The position numbers were made by a program, and so were the translations under genes. Below the pieces are notes generated by a model. That model worked only from the letters and a program-made list of their open reading frames with translations. It was not told the origin of the DNA and did not search any database. This document shows, one piece after another, positions 1-6,909 of a stretch of 8,035 nucleotides of DNA. How positions within the stretch are numbered: the stretch's first letter is position 1; every line of letters begins with the position of its first letter. Origin of the DNA: Bacillota bacterium (GTDB taxonomy: Bacteria > Bacillota > Clostridia > Acetivibrionales > DTU013); contig JAEYRF010000073.1 of assembly GCA_023409615.1 (NCBI GenBank), forward strand, positions 1 to 8,035, read 5' to 3'.

Positions 1-1095
1 GTAAACATATGATCGGCCCGAAAGCGGATCACGGATTGCACCTCCAAGGCATGTTGCCGCACCACCAAAAGGTTCTATTTCCGTCGGATGATTATGCGTT
101 TCATTTTTAAACATAACCAGCCAATTTTCATTTTCGCCATTTACATCTGCATTAACAATAATACTGCAGGCATTTATCTCTTCGGAAACATCTAAATCAC
201 TCAGCTTACCTCTCTTTTTCAGCTCCTTCATGGCTATTGTGGCCATATCCATCAAACAAATATCCTTTTCTCTGGTTCCATAAACATATTCCCTTGATGA
301 AATATAGTTTTCATAAACTGTTTCCATAAGTTCAGAAAATGGACCATTTTCAAACTGAACATTATTAATTTGTGTTAAAAAAGTGGTGTGTCTGCAGTGG
401 TCCGACCAATAAGTATCAATCATCCTGATTTCAGTAATAGTGGGATCTCTATGCTCTTCTTCTGCAAAATATTGTTGACAGAATTCAAGATCATCAGGTG
501 ACATAGCCAGTTGCAGCTCACGCTGTAATGAAGTCAGTTCATCTTTAGTCATCTTGCAAAAGCCATCAATTTGAGAAACGTCCCCCGGGTACTCTAAATT
601 AACATCAAGAGTCTCCGGCTTCTCCATATAAGCCTCATGGCTGTCGACAGGATTGATGCAATATGCCTTAATCTTTTTGAAATCCTCTTCGGATATTTCG
701 CCTTTTAGTACAATAATTTTTGCAGCTTTGCACCTCGGTTTTTCTCCAAGAGTAAGAAACTGAATACATTGAGATGCTGAATCAGCTCTTTGATCATATT
801 GTCCGGGAAGATATTCTATTGAAAAGGCTTTTTCATCTGGAGCAAAGCTGATTTCTTCTTCATATAATTGATCAACCGGCGGTTCAGAAAAAATGACGAA
901 CCGCGACAAAGCGTACTCTTCATCCAGTATATCTGTAATGTCATATCTATTAATAATCCGTAAGTCCTTAAGTTTTTCAACGCCAAGATTATATTTCAAA
1001 TCCTTGTAAAGTCCTTGCGCCTCAACATCATAACCTTTTTTCTTCTCTGCAAAAATACGTCTGACAAGGTTTCTCTGTTCCATTTCGTTCATCAT
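1..1095 (-). CDS. purL: Phosphoribosylformylglycinamidine synthase, large single-chain type (N-terminal part, truncated by window edge)
   Basis: The enzyme makes FGAM from FGAR, glutamine and ATP, the fourth step of cytosolic de novo purine synthesis. The minus-strand frame is open for 365 codons and runs off position 1. Residues 1 to about 150 fit the PurS-like N-terminal domain. The linker carries TYWSDHCRHTTF at residues 228-239, including the conserved HCRH, and the first ATP-binding domain begins with KNETHNHPTEIEPFGG at 330-345, followed by GGAIRD at 351-356. These are hallmark FGAM synthase motifs, and having them in one chain with a PurS-like start indicates the roughly 1,200-residue fused form; the second half and the glutaminase domain lie outside the window. 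I chose the ATG at 1093-1095 because GGAG (1103-1106) lies 7 bases upstream; in-frame ATGs at 1090-1092 and 1081-1083 are alternatives. Codons near residues 170-176 contain a 17-base match to the repeat downstream of the LysR gene. Confidence 0.96.
   Translation of the reverse strand, partial: MMNEMEQRNLVRRIFAEKKKGYDVEAQGLYKDLKYNLGVEKLKDLRIINRYDITDILDEEYALSRFVIFSEPPVDQLYEEEISFAPDEKAFSIEYLPGQYDQRADSASQCIQFLTLGEKPRCKAAKIIVLKGEISEEDFKKIKAYCINPVDSHEAYMEKPETLDVNLEYPGDVSQIDGFCKMTKDELTSLQRELQLAMSPDDLEFCQQYFAEEEHRDPTITEIRMIDTYWSDHCRHTTFLTQINNVQFENGPFSELMETVYENYISSREYVYGTREKDICLMDMATIAMKELKKRGKLSDLDVSEEINACSIIVNADVNGENENWLVMFKNETHNHPTEIEPFGGAATCLGGAIRDPLSGRSYVY
570..586 (+). repeat. Repeat-core copy inside purL
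   Basis: The 17 bases TTTGAGAAACGTCCCCC are identical to positions 2127-2143 of the array at the LysR 3' end, in the same orientation on the plus strand. They lie inside the purL coding region, opposite its coding strand, and keep the frame open. A 17-base identity in an 8-kb window is unlikely by chance, but the encoded segment sits in a normal-looking part of PurL, so this is not obviously an insertion. Confidence 0.6.
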
Positions 1096-1174
1096 ACGCA
1101 CACTCCATGCTCGGTTTTATACCGAAAAATTCTCAATTCCAAATAGGCTTTTGCTATAAATTCGCATTACTATC

Positions 1175-1203
1175 TTTACAATAAAATTATACAATGTTAT
1201 ACT
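1175..1203 (+). promoter_or_regulatory. Sigma-70-type promoter of the LysR-type regulator gene
   Basis: TTTACA (1175-1180) and TATACT (1198-1203) are separated by 17 bases, each matching five of six consensus positions. This places the transcript start near 1210, about 40 bases before the ATG at 1250. The site overlaps candidate purL promoter elements on the opposite strand, so the two divergent genes may compete for polymerase or be controlled together. LysR regulators often bind in such divergent regions; I see no convincing operator beyond AT-rich sequence. Confidence 0.6.
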
Positions 1204-1214
1204 ACATTAATAAA
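1186..1214 (-). promoter_or_regulatory. Candidate purL promoter
   Basis: On the minus strand a perfect TATAAT (1186-1191) follows a weak -35 TTTATT (1209-1214) with a 17-base spacer. A second candidate, TTGTAA (1176-1181) with TATAGC (1153-1158) and also a 17-base spacer, lies closer to the gene. Both overlap the proposed LysR-gene promoter on the other strand. I cannot decide between them from sequence, and AT-rich DNA gives such matches easily. Confidence 0.35.
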
Positions 1215-1249
1215 ATTAATATATTTAATGCATGGCATAAGGTTGTCTT

Positions 1250-2131
1250 ATGGATATAAATTTTGAATTTTATAAAACTTTCTATTTAGTCGCAAAATCA
1301 GGGAGTTTCTCAGCAGCTGCAAAAAAGCTCTTTGTATCGCAATCTGCGGTGAGTCAGTCCATAAAAAATTTAGAAACAATTGCAGGAAGCACACTTTTTA
1401 TACGCGGTCCAAAACATGTGAAGCTTACATCAGTTGGTAAGATGCTTTACAGCTACGTTGAACAGGCATACAGTCTGTTCAAAACTGCAGAAGCAAAAAT
1501 GCATGAAATGCAAGTACTGGACCTTGGTGAAATAAAAATCGGCGTCGGCGACACGATACTGCGTCACCTTTTGATTCCACTATTACAAGAATTTATAGTC
1601 GAATACCCTAAAATAAAAATTCAAATCATTAACCGAACTTCCCCCGGAATAATTGATTCGCTTAGATCTGGAACTGTAGACCTTGGAATAGTAACGCTTC
1701 CGGTAACAGATAAAGACATCGTTACGTCTGAATTCCGAGAGGTAGAAGATGTGTTTGTCGCATCTTCACGCTTTGACTATCTCAAAAACCGATTTGTAAC
1801 CCCTGAAGAATTGGCAGCATTACCGCTCCTTCTTTTACAAAAGGCGAGCTTAACCAGACGCAATCTGGATTCATATTTCAGCGGTATGGGGCTGAGTATT
1901 TCCCCGGAAATAGAGCTTGAGAGTATGGAGCTTTTAGTCGAGCTTTCAAAAATAGGGTTAGGTGTGGCGCATGTTCTGAAAGAAAGTGTTAAAGAAATGG
2001 TTTCCACTGGCGAACTCTTTATTCTAAAGCTCACTGAGACTATGCCAAAAAGGAAGCTTGGAGTTGCTAAATTGAGAAATGTCCCCTTTTCACCAGCCGC
2101 TGAATTATTCTCATCGAAGCTGCTTCTTTGA
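1250..2131 (+). CDS. LysR-family transcriptional regulator
   Basis: This is a 293-residue DNA-binding regulator of normal LysR length. Residues about 5-63 form the winged helix-turn-helix domain, with the typical run FSAAAKKLFVSQSAVSQSIK at 20-39 and the family-like LF.R at 49-52. Residues about 91-293 form the two-lobed periplasmic-binding-like effector domain, beginning GEIKIGVGDTI. The start is supported by a weak TAAGG (1238-1242) 7 bases upstream. The gene stands alone, divergent from purL; LysR genes often control the divergent neighbour, but purL would be an unusual target, and its ligand and targets cannot be read from sequence. The C-terminus, LRNVPFSPAAELFSSKLLL, resembles the usual ending of this family, so the gene is probably full length. 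Unusually, its last 15 bases, stop codon included, are the beginning of a repeat unit that recurs twice downstream. Confidence 0.93.
   Translation: MDINFEFYKTFYLVAKSGSFSAAAKKLFVSQSAVSQSIKNLETIAGSTLFIRGPKHVKLTSVGKMLYSYVEQAYSLFKTAEAKMHEMQVLDLGEIKIGVGDTILRHLLIPLLQEFIVEYPKIKIQIINRTSPGIIDSLRSGTVDLGIVTLPVTDKDIVTSEFREVEDVFVASSRFDYLKNRFVTPEELAALPLLLLQKASLTRRNLDSYFSGMGLSISPEIELESMELLVELSKIGLGVAHVLKESVKEMVSTGELFILKLTETMPKRKLGVAKLRNVPFSPAAELFSSKLLL
2072..2086 (+). repeat. Degenerate copy of the repeat core inside the LysR gene
   Basis: TTGAGAAATGTCCCC differs by one base from the core TTGAGAAACGTCCCC of the downstream array. It encodes LRNVP in the regulator's reading frame, close to its conserved C-terminus. 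It lies 56 bases before the core of the first array unit, compared with spacings of 47 and 45 bases within the array, so it may be the ancestral or a diverged first unit. Confidence 0.6.
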
Positions 2132-2257
2132 GAAACGTCCCCCTACCCGTATTCCCTATTCCAAAGCTGCTTCTTTGAGAAACGACCCCTATTCCGTCCC
2201 CTATTCCAAAGCTGCTTCTTTGAGAAACGTCCCCTATTCCCGTCCCCCTACCCGTAC
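2117..2257 (+). repeat. Array of three 45-47 bp repeat units at and after the LysR gene stop
   Basis: The 21-base string AAGCTGCTTCTTTGAGAAAC followed by G occurs at 2117-2137, 2164-2184 and 2209-2229, so the period is 47 then 45 bases. Each copy continues with CGTCCCC or CGACCCC and C/T-rich links such as CCCTATTCC and CCCGT. The first copy contains the last codons and stop of the LysR gene (KLLL-stop). The plus strand is strongly pyrimidine-rich up to about 2270. The GGGGACGTTTCTC-like core (reverse strand) recalls short interspersed elements that I associate from memory with RAYT-type transposases in Firmicutes; no such transposase is in this window and I could not test the match. It could instead be a local tandem amplification of the LysR 3' end. 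Confidence 0.85.
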
Positions 2258-2340
2258 CCTTACCTGCAAATTGCTATACATATCCCGCCAGCCACGAAAC
2301 ATTCATTTTTTTTACGTTTTTTTGACATCACGTATTCTTC

Positions 2341-2371
2341 AAAGGCCCTCTTGTTTATTTTACGGTGGCCT
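2341..2371. promoter_or_regulatory. Inverted repeat, possible operator of the XRE-cupin operon
   Basis: AAGGCC (2341-2346) and GGCCTT (2366-2371) form a perfect 6-base inverted repeat with a 19-base gap, immediately before the likely -10 region. XRE regulators commonly bind inverted repeats at their own promoter. The arms are short, so chance is not excluded. Confidence 0.3.
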
Positions 2372-2381
2372 TGTGATATTA
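2353..2381 (+). promoter_or_regulatory. Candidate promoter of the XRE-cupin/acyl-CoA ligase operon
   Basis: A -10-like TATTAT (2376-2381) lies 17 bases after TTTATT (2353-2358). An alternative pairing is TTGTTT (2350-2355) with GATATT (2374-2379), 18 bases apart. A perfect TTGACA at 2322-2327 has no reasonable -10 at the right distance. The transcript would start near 2388, about 30 bases before the ATG at 2420. Confidence 0.35.
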
Positions 2382-2419
2382 TTTAGGCATAAAATGAATT
2401 ACTGGAAAGGATGATTTGA

Positions 2420-2974
2420 ATGTCAGACCAAATCAAACAGATAGCCGCCAGGATTAAAGATTTACGAGATATTGCGGGTCTTTCCATAGAGGTTTTAGCA
2501 AGTGAGCTGGGAATATCGTCAGAAGAATACAAAGAGTTTGAAACCGGCAACGTTGATATTCCAATCGGCTTCCTTTATGAACTGTCAAACAAATTTCATG
2601 TGGAATTGACAGCTATTTTGACCGGCGAAGATCCCCGCCTTCGTACTTATTCTCTTGTCAGGAAGGACAAAGGTGTAAGTGTAGATCGTAAGAATCCGTA
2701 TAAATACCACAGCCTTGCTTACAATTTTATTAATAAAAAAGCTGAGCCCTTCAGAGTCAGCGTAGAACCATCATCTGATGATGAGCCGATACATCTGAAT
2801 ACGCATCCCGGCCAGGAGTTTAACTATGTGTTGGAAGGCACCTTAATGATATATCTGGATGGGCATCAGCTTATCCTGAATGAAGGCGACTCCCTCTATT
2901 TTGACTCTACCTGCAGCCATGGTATGAAAGCAATCGGAGGAAAAACAGCAAAGTTTTTAGCTATAATCCTGTAA
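2420..2974 (+). CDS. XRE-family helix-turn-helix regulator with C-terminal cupin domain
   Basis: This 184-residue cytosolic protein has the common XRE-cupin regulator layout and length. Residues about 8-65 are the Cro/CI-type helix-turn-helix, with LSIEVLASELGISSEEYKEFE at the recognition region. Residues about 110-184 are a single cupin barrel: motif 1 includes HLNTHPGQEFNYVLEG (125-140) and motif 2 is GDSLYFDSTCSHGMKAIG (156-173). H125, H129, E133 and H167 are plausible metal or ligand contacts. The barrel usually senses a small metabolite. AAGGA (2407-2411) stands 8 bases before the ATG. The acyl-CoA ligase follows after 53 bases with no terminator between, so the two are probably co-transcribed and the regulator likely controls its own operon in response to the ligase's acid substrate or a derived product. 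That role is inferred from arrangement; the ligand is unknown. Confidence 0.92.
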   Translation: MSDQIKQIAARIKDLRDIAGLSIEVLASELGISSEEYKEFETGNVDIPIGFLYELSNKFHVELTAILTGEDPRLRTYSLVRKDKGVSVDRKNPYKYHSLAYNFINKKAEPFRVSVEPSSDDEPIHLNTHPGQEFNYVLEGTLMIYLDGHQLILNEGDSLYFDSTCSHGMKAIGGKTAKFLAIIL

Positions 2975-3027
2975 ATATAGATTGAATAACATATTTAAAA
3001 CAAATTTTTATAAATGAGGTTTTTATT

Positions 3028-4683
3028 ATGCTTGAAAAATTTTTACACAAACAATTTTTTTCATCTTACGAGGACTTATACGAGAATTTCAATATAAGCA
3101 TTCCCGGAGATTTCAACTACGCATATGACGTTGTTGATGTAATAGCAGCAGAAACGCCAGATAAAACAGCAATGGTTTGGTGTGATGACAAAGGCAATAG
3201 CGACAGTTTCAATTTCGGACAAATGAAATATTACAGTGACAAGGCCGCGAATTTTTTTATTAATCGTGGCATTAAAAAGGGCGATCCTGTAATGTTGATT
3301 CTAAAAAGAAGATACGAATTCTGGTTCTGCCTTCTGGGGCTGCACAAAATAGGAGCAATCTGTATTCCTGCGACGCATCTTCTCACAGCAAAGGATATCG
3401 TTTACAGATGCAATGCTGCTGATATCAAAATGATTGTTTCTGTTACCGATGACGAGGTTATTAAACATGTAGAAAAAGCTATGCCTGACACACCGACCCT
3501 TAAGACAAAAGCTTTGGTTGGAGATAAAAGAGATGGCTGGCTCGATTTCACCAGTGAATTGGAGAATACTTCATCAGAATTTAAAAGGCCAACAGGCAGT
3601 GATGCTACAAAAAATGAAGACATCATGCTGCTTTATTTCACATCAGGTACAACCGGTATGCCAAAAATGGTTCAGCACAATTTCACCTATCCTCTGGGCC
3701 ATATTCTCACAGCGAAATATTGGCAGAATGTTACGGATGGCGGACTTCACCTTACTGTAGCTGATACCGGCTGGGCAAAAGCAATGTGGGGTAAAATATA
3801 TGGTCAATGGATCTCTGGTGCTGCAGTATTTGTTTACGATTATGATAAATTTGTTCCTAAAGAATTCCTCGACGTTATCGTGAAAAACAAAATCACTTCC
3901 TTTTGCGCACCACCGACTATCTACAGGTTCTTTATAAAGGAAGATCTCTCACAATACGATTTAAGCAGTCTTAAAGATTGTTCGATAGCTGGTGAGCCCT
4001 TGAACCCGGAGGTTTATAATCAATTTCTTAAAACAACCGGGCTTAAACTCAAAGAGGCTTATGGCCAGACAGAGCTGACCGTTACTGTTGCTACATATCC
4101 TTGGTTGGAACCAAAGCCCGGTTCCATGGGTAAACCATCTCCTGGATATGATATCGATCTTCTTGACGATAACGGGAATTCCTGTGATGTTGGCGAAGAA
4201 GGCCAGCTGGTAGTCCGCACAGACAAGCGTAAGCCTTTTGGGATGTTTGACGGTTACTATAGAGATCCTGCCTTAACACAAAAGGTATGGCATGATAATA
4301 TTTATTATACCGGTGATATGGCATGGAGAGATGAAGATGGATATTACTGGTTTGTTGGACGCGCTGATGACCTAATTAAAAGCTCAGGTTACAGAATTGG
4401 GCCTTTTGAAGTTGAAAGCGCACTCGTGGAGCATCCTGCTGTACTGGAATGTGCAATCACCGCAGTACCGGACCCTGATAGGGGCCAGATTGTAAAAGCA
4501 ACAGTGGTTCTCTCGAGAAATTATACTGCAAGCGACAATCTGGTTAAAGAGCTGCAGGATCATGTTAAGAGGGTTACCGCTCCATACAAGTACCCCAGAA
4601 TCATCGAATTCGTTGATGAGCTGCCTAAGACGATAAGCGGTAAGATCAGGAGAGTCGAAATCCGTGAAAGCGACGTGAAATAG
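3028..4683 (+). CDS. AMP-forming acyl-CoA ligase (medium-chain/ACSM-like)
   Basis: This 551-residue enzyme of the ANL superfamily converts a carboxylic acid, ATP and CoA to acyl-CoA, AMP and pyrophosphate through an acyl-adenylate. Visible motifs in order are the phosphate loop YFTSGTTGMPKM (203-214), the ACSM-like block DTGWAKAMWGKIYGQW (246-261), EAYGQTE (343-349), YYTGDM (426-431), GRADDLIKSSGYRIGPFEVE (444-463) and the C-terminal PKTISGKIRR (533-542), with the adenylation lysine at K539. Length is normal and no key residue is missing. The DTGWAK and FVYDYDKF blocks favour the medium-chain or branched/aromatic acid branch over acetyl-CoA synthetase, but the exact acid cannot be read out. 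TGAGGT (3015-3020) supports the start. It is the second gene of an operon with an XRE-cupin regulator and ends at a strong terminator, facing a TRAP transporter operon that might supply its substrate. Confidence 0.93.
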   Translation: MLEKFLHKQFFSSYEDLYENFNISIPGDFNYAYDVVDVIAAETPDKTAMVWCDDKGNSDSFNFGQMKYYSDKAANFFINRGIKKGDPVMLILKRRYEFWFCLLGLHKIGAICIPATHLLTAKDIVYRCNAADIKMIVSVTDDEVIKHVEKAMPDTPTLKTKALVGDKRDGWLDFTSELENTSSEFKRPTGSDATKNEDIMLLYFTSGTTGMPKMVQHNFTYPLGHILTAKYWQNVTDGGLHLTVADTGWAKAMWGKIYGQWISGAAVFVYDYDKFVPKEFLDVIVKNKITSFCAPPTIYRFFIKEDLSQYDLSSLKDCSIAGEPLNPEVYNQFLKTTGLKLKEAYGQTELTVTVATYPWLEPKPGSMGKPSPGYDIDLLDDNGNSCDVGEEGQLVVRTDKRKPFGMFDGYYRDPALTQKVWHDNIYYTGDMAWRDEDGYYWFVGRADDLIKSSGYRIGPFEVESALVEHPAVLECAITAVPDPDRGQIVKATVVLSRNYTASDNLVKELQDHVKRVTAPYKYPRIIEFVDELPKTISGKIRRVEIRESDVK

Positions 4684-4703
4684 CAGAAAACTCCGAATTA
4701 TAG

Positions 4704-4735
4704 AACAGCACCGCCTTTATGACGGTGCTGTTTTT
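4704..4735 (+). terminator. Intrinsic terminator of the XRE-cupin/ligase operon
   Basis: AACAGCACCG (4704-4713) pairs perfectly with CGGTGCTGTT (4723-4732) around a 9-base loop, and the stem runs into TTTTT (4731-4735). It begins 20 bases after the ligase stop. On the opposite strand the same hairpin is followed by CTATAATTC rather than a T run, so it would be a poor terminator for the convergent transport operon. Confidence 0.88.
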
Positions 4736-4777
4736 ATGTGTATCTAATATAGTTCAATCTCTGAGCCAGGTTTTAGT

Positions 4778-4835
4778 CATTCCCACTGCCTTAAGCATTT
4801 AGTTCCCATTCCCTCTGCCTTAAGCATTTAGTTCC
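4778..4835. repeat. 29-bp tandem duplication across the TRAP permease stop codon
   Basis: Positions 4778-4806 and 4807-4835 are adjacent direct repeats of 29 bases with a single mismatch (A at 4785, T at 4814). The right copy encodes the last residues and stop of the permease (ELNA-stop, stop at 4820-4822); the left copy repeats them just downstream of the stop. The duplication leaves the protein unchanged. Confidence 0.93.
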
Positions 4836-6769
4836 TTATGGCCCTTATCCTTCAAAACATACTGTTCAAAGCATACAATACCGATAATGACAACCCCGAC
4901 AAGATCGGTGATTAGGCCGGGATCTATAAGCATAAGGCCACCTGCGACAGCCATAATTCTAAGCCACCAAGGCATCTTCTTCTTCATAAATCCTTCCAGC
5001 CCGCCTGCTATTGCAAACATGCCAATCGTTGAGGTAATAATAATCTGAGCAACCTGGAAAAACGTGGTATTGACCAGAAGCATTGCTGGGTTTAGAACAA
5101 AAATGTATGGAATAATAAACGCCGCAATTGCAAGTCTAGTCGCAATGATACCGGTCCGCATGGGATTACCGCCGGATATTGCAGCGCCTGCATAGGCAGC
5201 TAATGCAACAGGAGGTGTAATATCCGCCACTATACCAAAATAGAAAACAAACATATGGGCAGCTAGCACAGGTGTGCCCGGAATCAGCTTAAGTATTATT
5301 GGTGCAGTAATCGTAGCCATGATGACATAGTTTGCAGTAGTTGGAACGCCCATACCCAATATGATACATGCGATCATTGTCAAGAAAAGTGCCAGTATGT
5401 CAATCCCGCCGGATAACATCAGCAAGCCGTCGGCAAGCCTTAAACCAATTCCGGTAAGAGAGACTATTCCTACAATTGTGCCCGCAATGGCACATGCCGC
5501 GGCAACGCCAATTGTGTTCTTCGCACCATTTTCAAGAGCATCAACGAAAGCACTTGGTGTCAGGCGAGTCTCTTTGCGGAACATGCTGACAACAATAGCG
5601 GCAAGAATCGCCAGGCACGCAGCACGGGAAGCAGTATACCCAATAGACATCGTAAGAATGAGTACGATAATCGGTAAAAACAGATACCCTTTGGTAAGTA
5701 AAAGCTTGAAGAAATTTGGGATGGATTCCTTCGGAAGTCCCTTCAGCCCGACTTTCTTCGCTTCAAAATGTACCATCAAAAATATACCTGAAAAATAAAG
5801 TATCGCAGGAAATATTGCTGCCGTTGCGATTACTGAATACGGCAACTCAGTCATTTCAGCCATCAGAAATGCTGCAGCGCCCATAATGGGCGGCATGATT
5901 TGTCCACCGGTAGAAGCAGCAGCTTCAACTGCGCCGGCAAAATCCTTATCATAACCGGTCTTCTTCATAACAGGAATGGTAACACTTCCCGATCCTACAG
6001 TATTGGCAACCGAACTTCCTGAATACATGCCTTCCAGAGCACTGGATATAACGGCAACCTTAGCTGGTCCACCGGTAGCACGTCCTGCGATCGAGTTTGC
6101 AATATCAATAAAGAAAACGCCAATATTTGTTTTTTCAAGAAAAGCTCCCAGGATAATAAACAACACGATAAATGTAGAGCAAACACCTATGGGCGTTCCG
6201 ATAACGCCATCCAGTGTATAAAACAGAGTATATACAATCCTTGTTATTGAGTATCCCGCAGTAAAGGCGTATATAATGAATGAAGCAGCAACCACTAAGA
6301 TTGGCAGCCCAACAACCCTTCTGCATACCTCTGCAATAATCAATATCCCAACAATACCAACGATTACATCCATTTGACTGATGCGGGTAGCCTTAAGTGC
6401 CATGTTCTCGAAATTAAACGTATAATAGAAGAAACATGCTGCACCTACAACGCCGAGCATAATATCATACAATGGTACAAAATTAACACGTTTTGCGGTT
6501 TTTTTTCTTGCTGGATATAACGTAAAGGCCATAAATACAATCAATGCCACAAAGGAAGTTCTTCTGATCTGTTCTGGCCAGGCACTTATAAGGTTCATGT
6601 AGAATACAAACAATGTAAATGCTGCAAGAATATATCGAACAACTACCTTCGGGACGCCGGCATAGTGCCTCGTGTTCGATTCGCGATCGTATTCAGCCAT
6701 AACAGCATCGACATTGATTTGCTCAACATCGCCCATTGAAGACTTAACTTTACTCTTTGATTCGGACAT
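4820..6769 (-). CDS. TRAP transporter fused permease (DctQM-type, TAXI system)
   Basis: This 649-residue integral membrane protein is the transport channel of a tripartite ATP-independent periplasmic transporter, with the small (Q) and large (M) subunits fused. It moves an organic anion inward with Na+ or H+, taking it from the binding protein encoded upstream. Residues 1-40 are a hydrophilic cytosolic tail; about 42-170 give the Q-like segments and the rest the M-like domain. Family motifs include GSSVANTVGSGSVTIPVMKK (251-270), GMGVPTTANYV (472-482) and ADITPPVALAAYAGAAISGG (515-534). AAAGGAGG (6777-6784) lies 7 bases before the ATG, an unusually strong site. It is the third gene of a minus-strand operon after the binding protein and DUF1850, with a 140-base gap before it. 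The stop codon lies in a 29-bp tandem duplication. The substrate is unknown; TAXI systems are commonly linked to glutamate or other carboxylates. Confidence 0.95.
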   Translation of the reverse strand: MSESKSKVKSSMGDVEQINVDAVMAEYDRESNTRHYAGVPKVVVRYILAAFTLFVFYMNLISAWPEQIRRTSFVALIVFMAFTLYPARKKTAKRVNFVPLYDIMLGVVGAACFFYYTFNFENMALKATRISQMDVIVGIVGILIIAEVCRRVVGLPILVVAASFIIYAFTAGYSITRIVYTLFYTLDGVIGTPIGVCSTFIVLFIILGAFLEKTNIGVFFIDIANSIAGRATGGPAKVAVISSALEGMYSGSSVANTVGSGSVTIPVMKKTGYDKDFAGAVEAAASTGGQIMPPIMGAAAFLMAEMTELPYSVIATAAIFPAILYFSGIFLMVHFEAKKVGLKGLPKESIPNFFKLLLTKGYLFLPIIVLILTMSIGYTASRAACLAILAAIVVSMFRKETRLTPSAFVDALENGAKNTIGVAAACAIAGTIVGIVSLTGIGLRLADGLLMLSGGIDILALFLTMIACIILGMGVPTTANYVIMATITAPIILKLIPGTPVLAAHMFVFYFGIVADITPPVALAAYAGAAISGGNPMRTGIIATRLAIAAFIIPYIFVLNPAMLLVNTTFFQVAQIIITSTIGMFAIAGGLEGFMKKKMPWWLRIMAVAGGLMLIDPGLITDLVGVVIIGIVCFEQYVLKDKGHKELNA

Positions 6770-6844
6770 GCGTAATCCTCCTTTAGGTGGGTCATATAAA
6801 TTAAGATGATTCTTGCTGAAGGTAATTCATGCTGATTCCAAATC

Positions 6845-6883
6845 AAAAACCGGATTCAAATAATACACAATCACCCGGCCTTT
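6845..6883 (-). promoter_or_regulatory. Possible hairpin/attenuator between DUF1850 and permease genes
   Basis: On the minus strand AAAGGCCGGGT (complement of 6873-6883) can pair with ATCCGGTTTTT (complement of 6845-6855) over 11 positions, three of them G-T, around a 17-base loop, with a T run in the distal arm. It sits in the 140-base gap before the permease and resembles a weak terminator or a processing/stability stem. The loop is long and the wobble pairs weaken it. No other feature is evident in this gap besides the permease ribosome binding site. Confidence 0.3.
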
Positions 6884-6909
6884 CATTTAGAACTGGCATG
6901 TGAACAAAT

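Noticed and set aside
2117..2257. CRISPR array
   Set aside because: There are only three units, the repeats run into similar C/T-rich links rather than unique spacers, and no cas gene is nearby.
2322..2327. Perfect TTGACA as a -35 element
   Set aside because: At 17 bases downstream the sequence is CCTCT-like with no resemblance to a -10, so it does not form a promoter by itself.
2079..2414. 111-codon plus-strand open frame covering the LysR 3' end and the repeat array
   Set aside because: It overlaps the LysR gene, its peptide is mostly translated repeats, it lacks a convincing ribosome binding site, and it covers the next operon's promoter region.
4091..4324. 77-codon minus-strand open frame within the ligase gene
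   Set aside because: It is antisense to conserved ligase motifs and has no supporting signals.
4704..4735. Bidirectional terminator also serving the TRAP operon
   Set aside because: The minus-strand side of the stem lacks a T run, so only plus-strand termination is supported.
5361..5798. 145-codon plus-strand open frame
   Set aside because: It lies wholly antisense to conserved TRAP permease motifs and its product resembles no family I know.
5976..6221. 81-codon plus-strand open frame, and two 63-codon minus-strand frames at 5995-6326
   Set aside because: All are alternative-frame shadows inside the permease coding region.
6643..6846. 67-codon minus-strand open frame bridging the gap before the permease
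   Set aside because: It mostly overlaps the permease start in another frame; the permease has the strong AAAGGAGG site and clear homology, this frame has neither.
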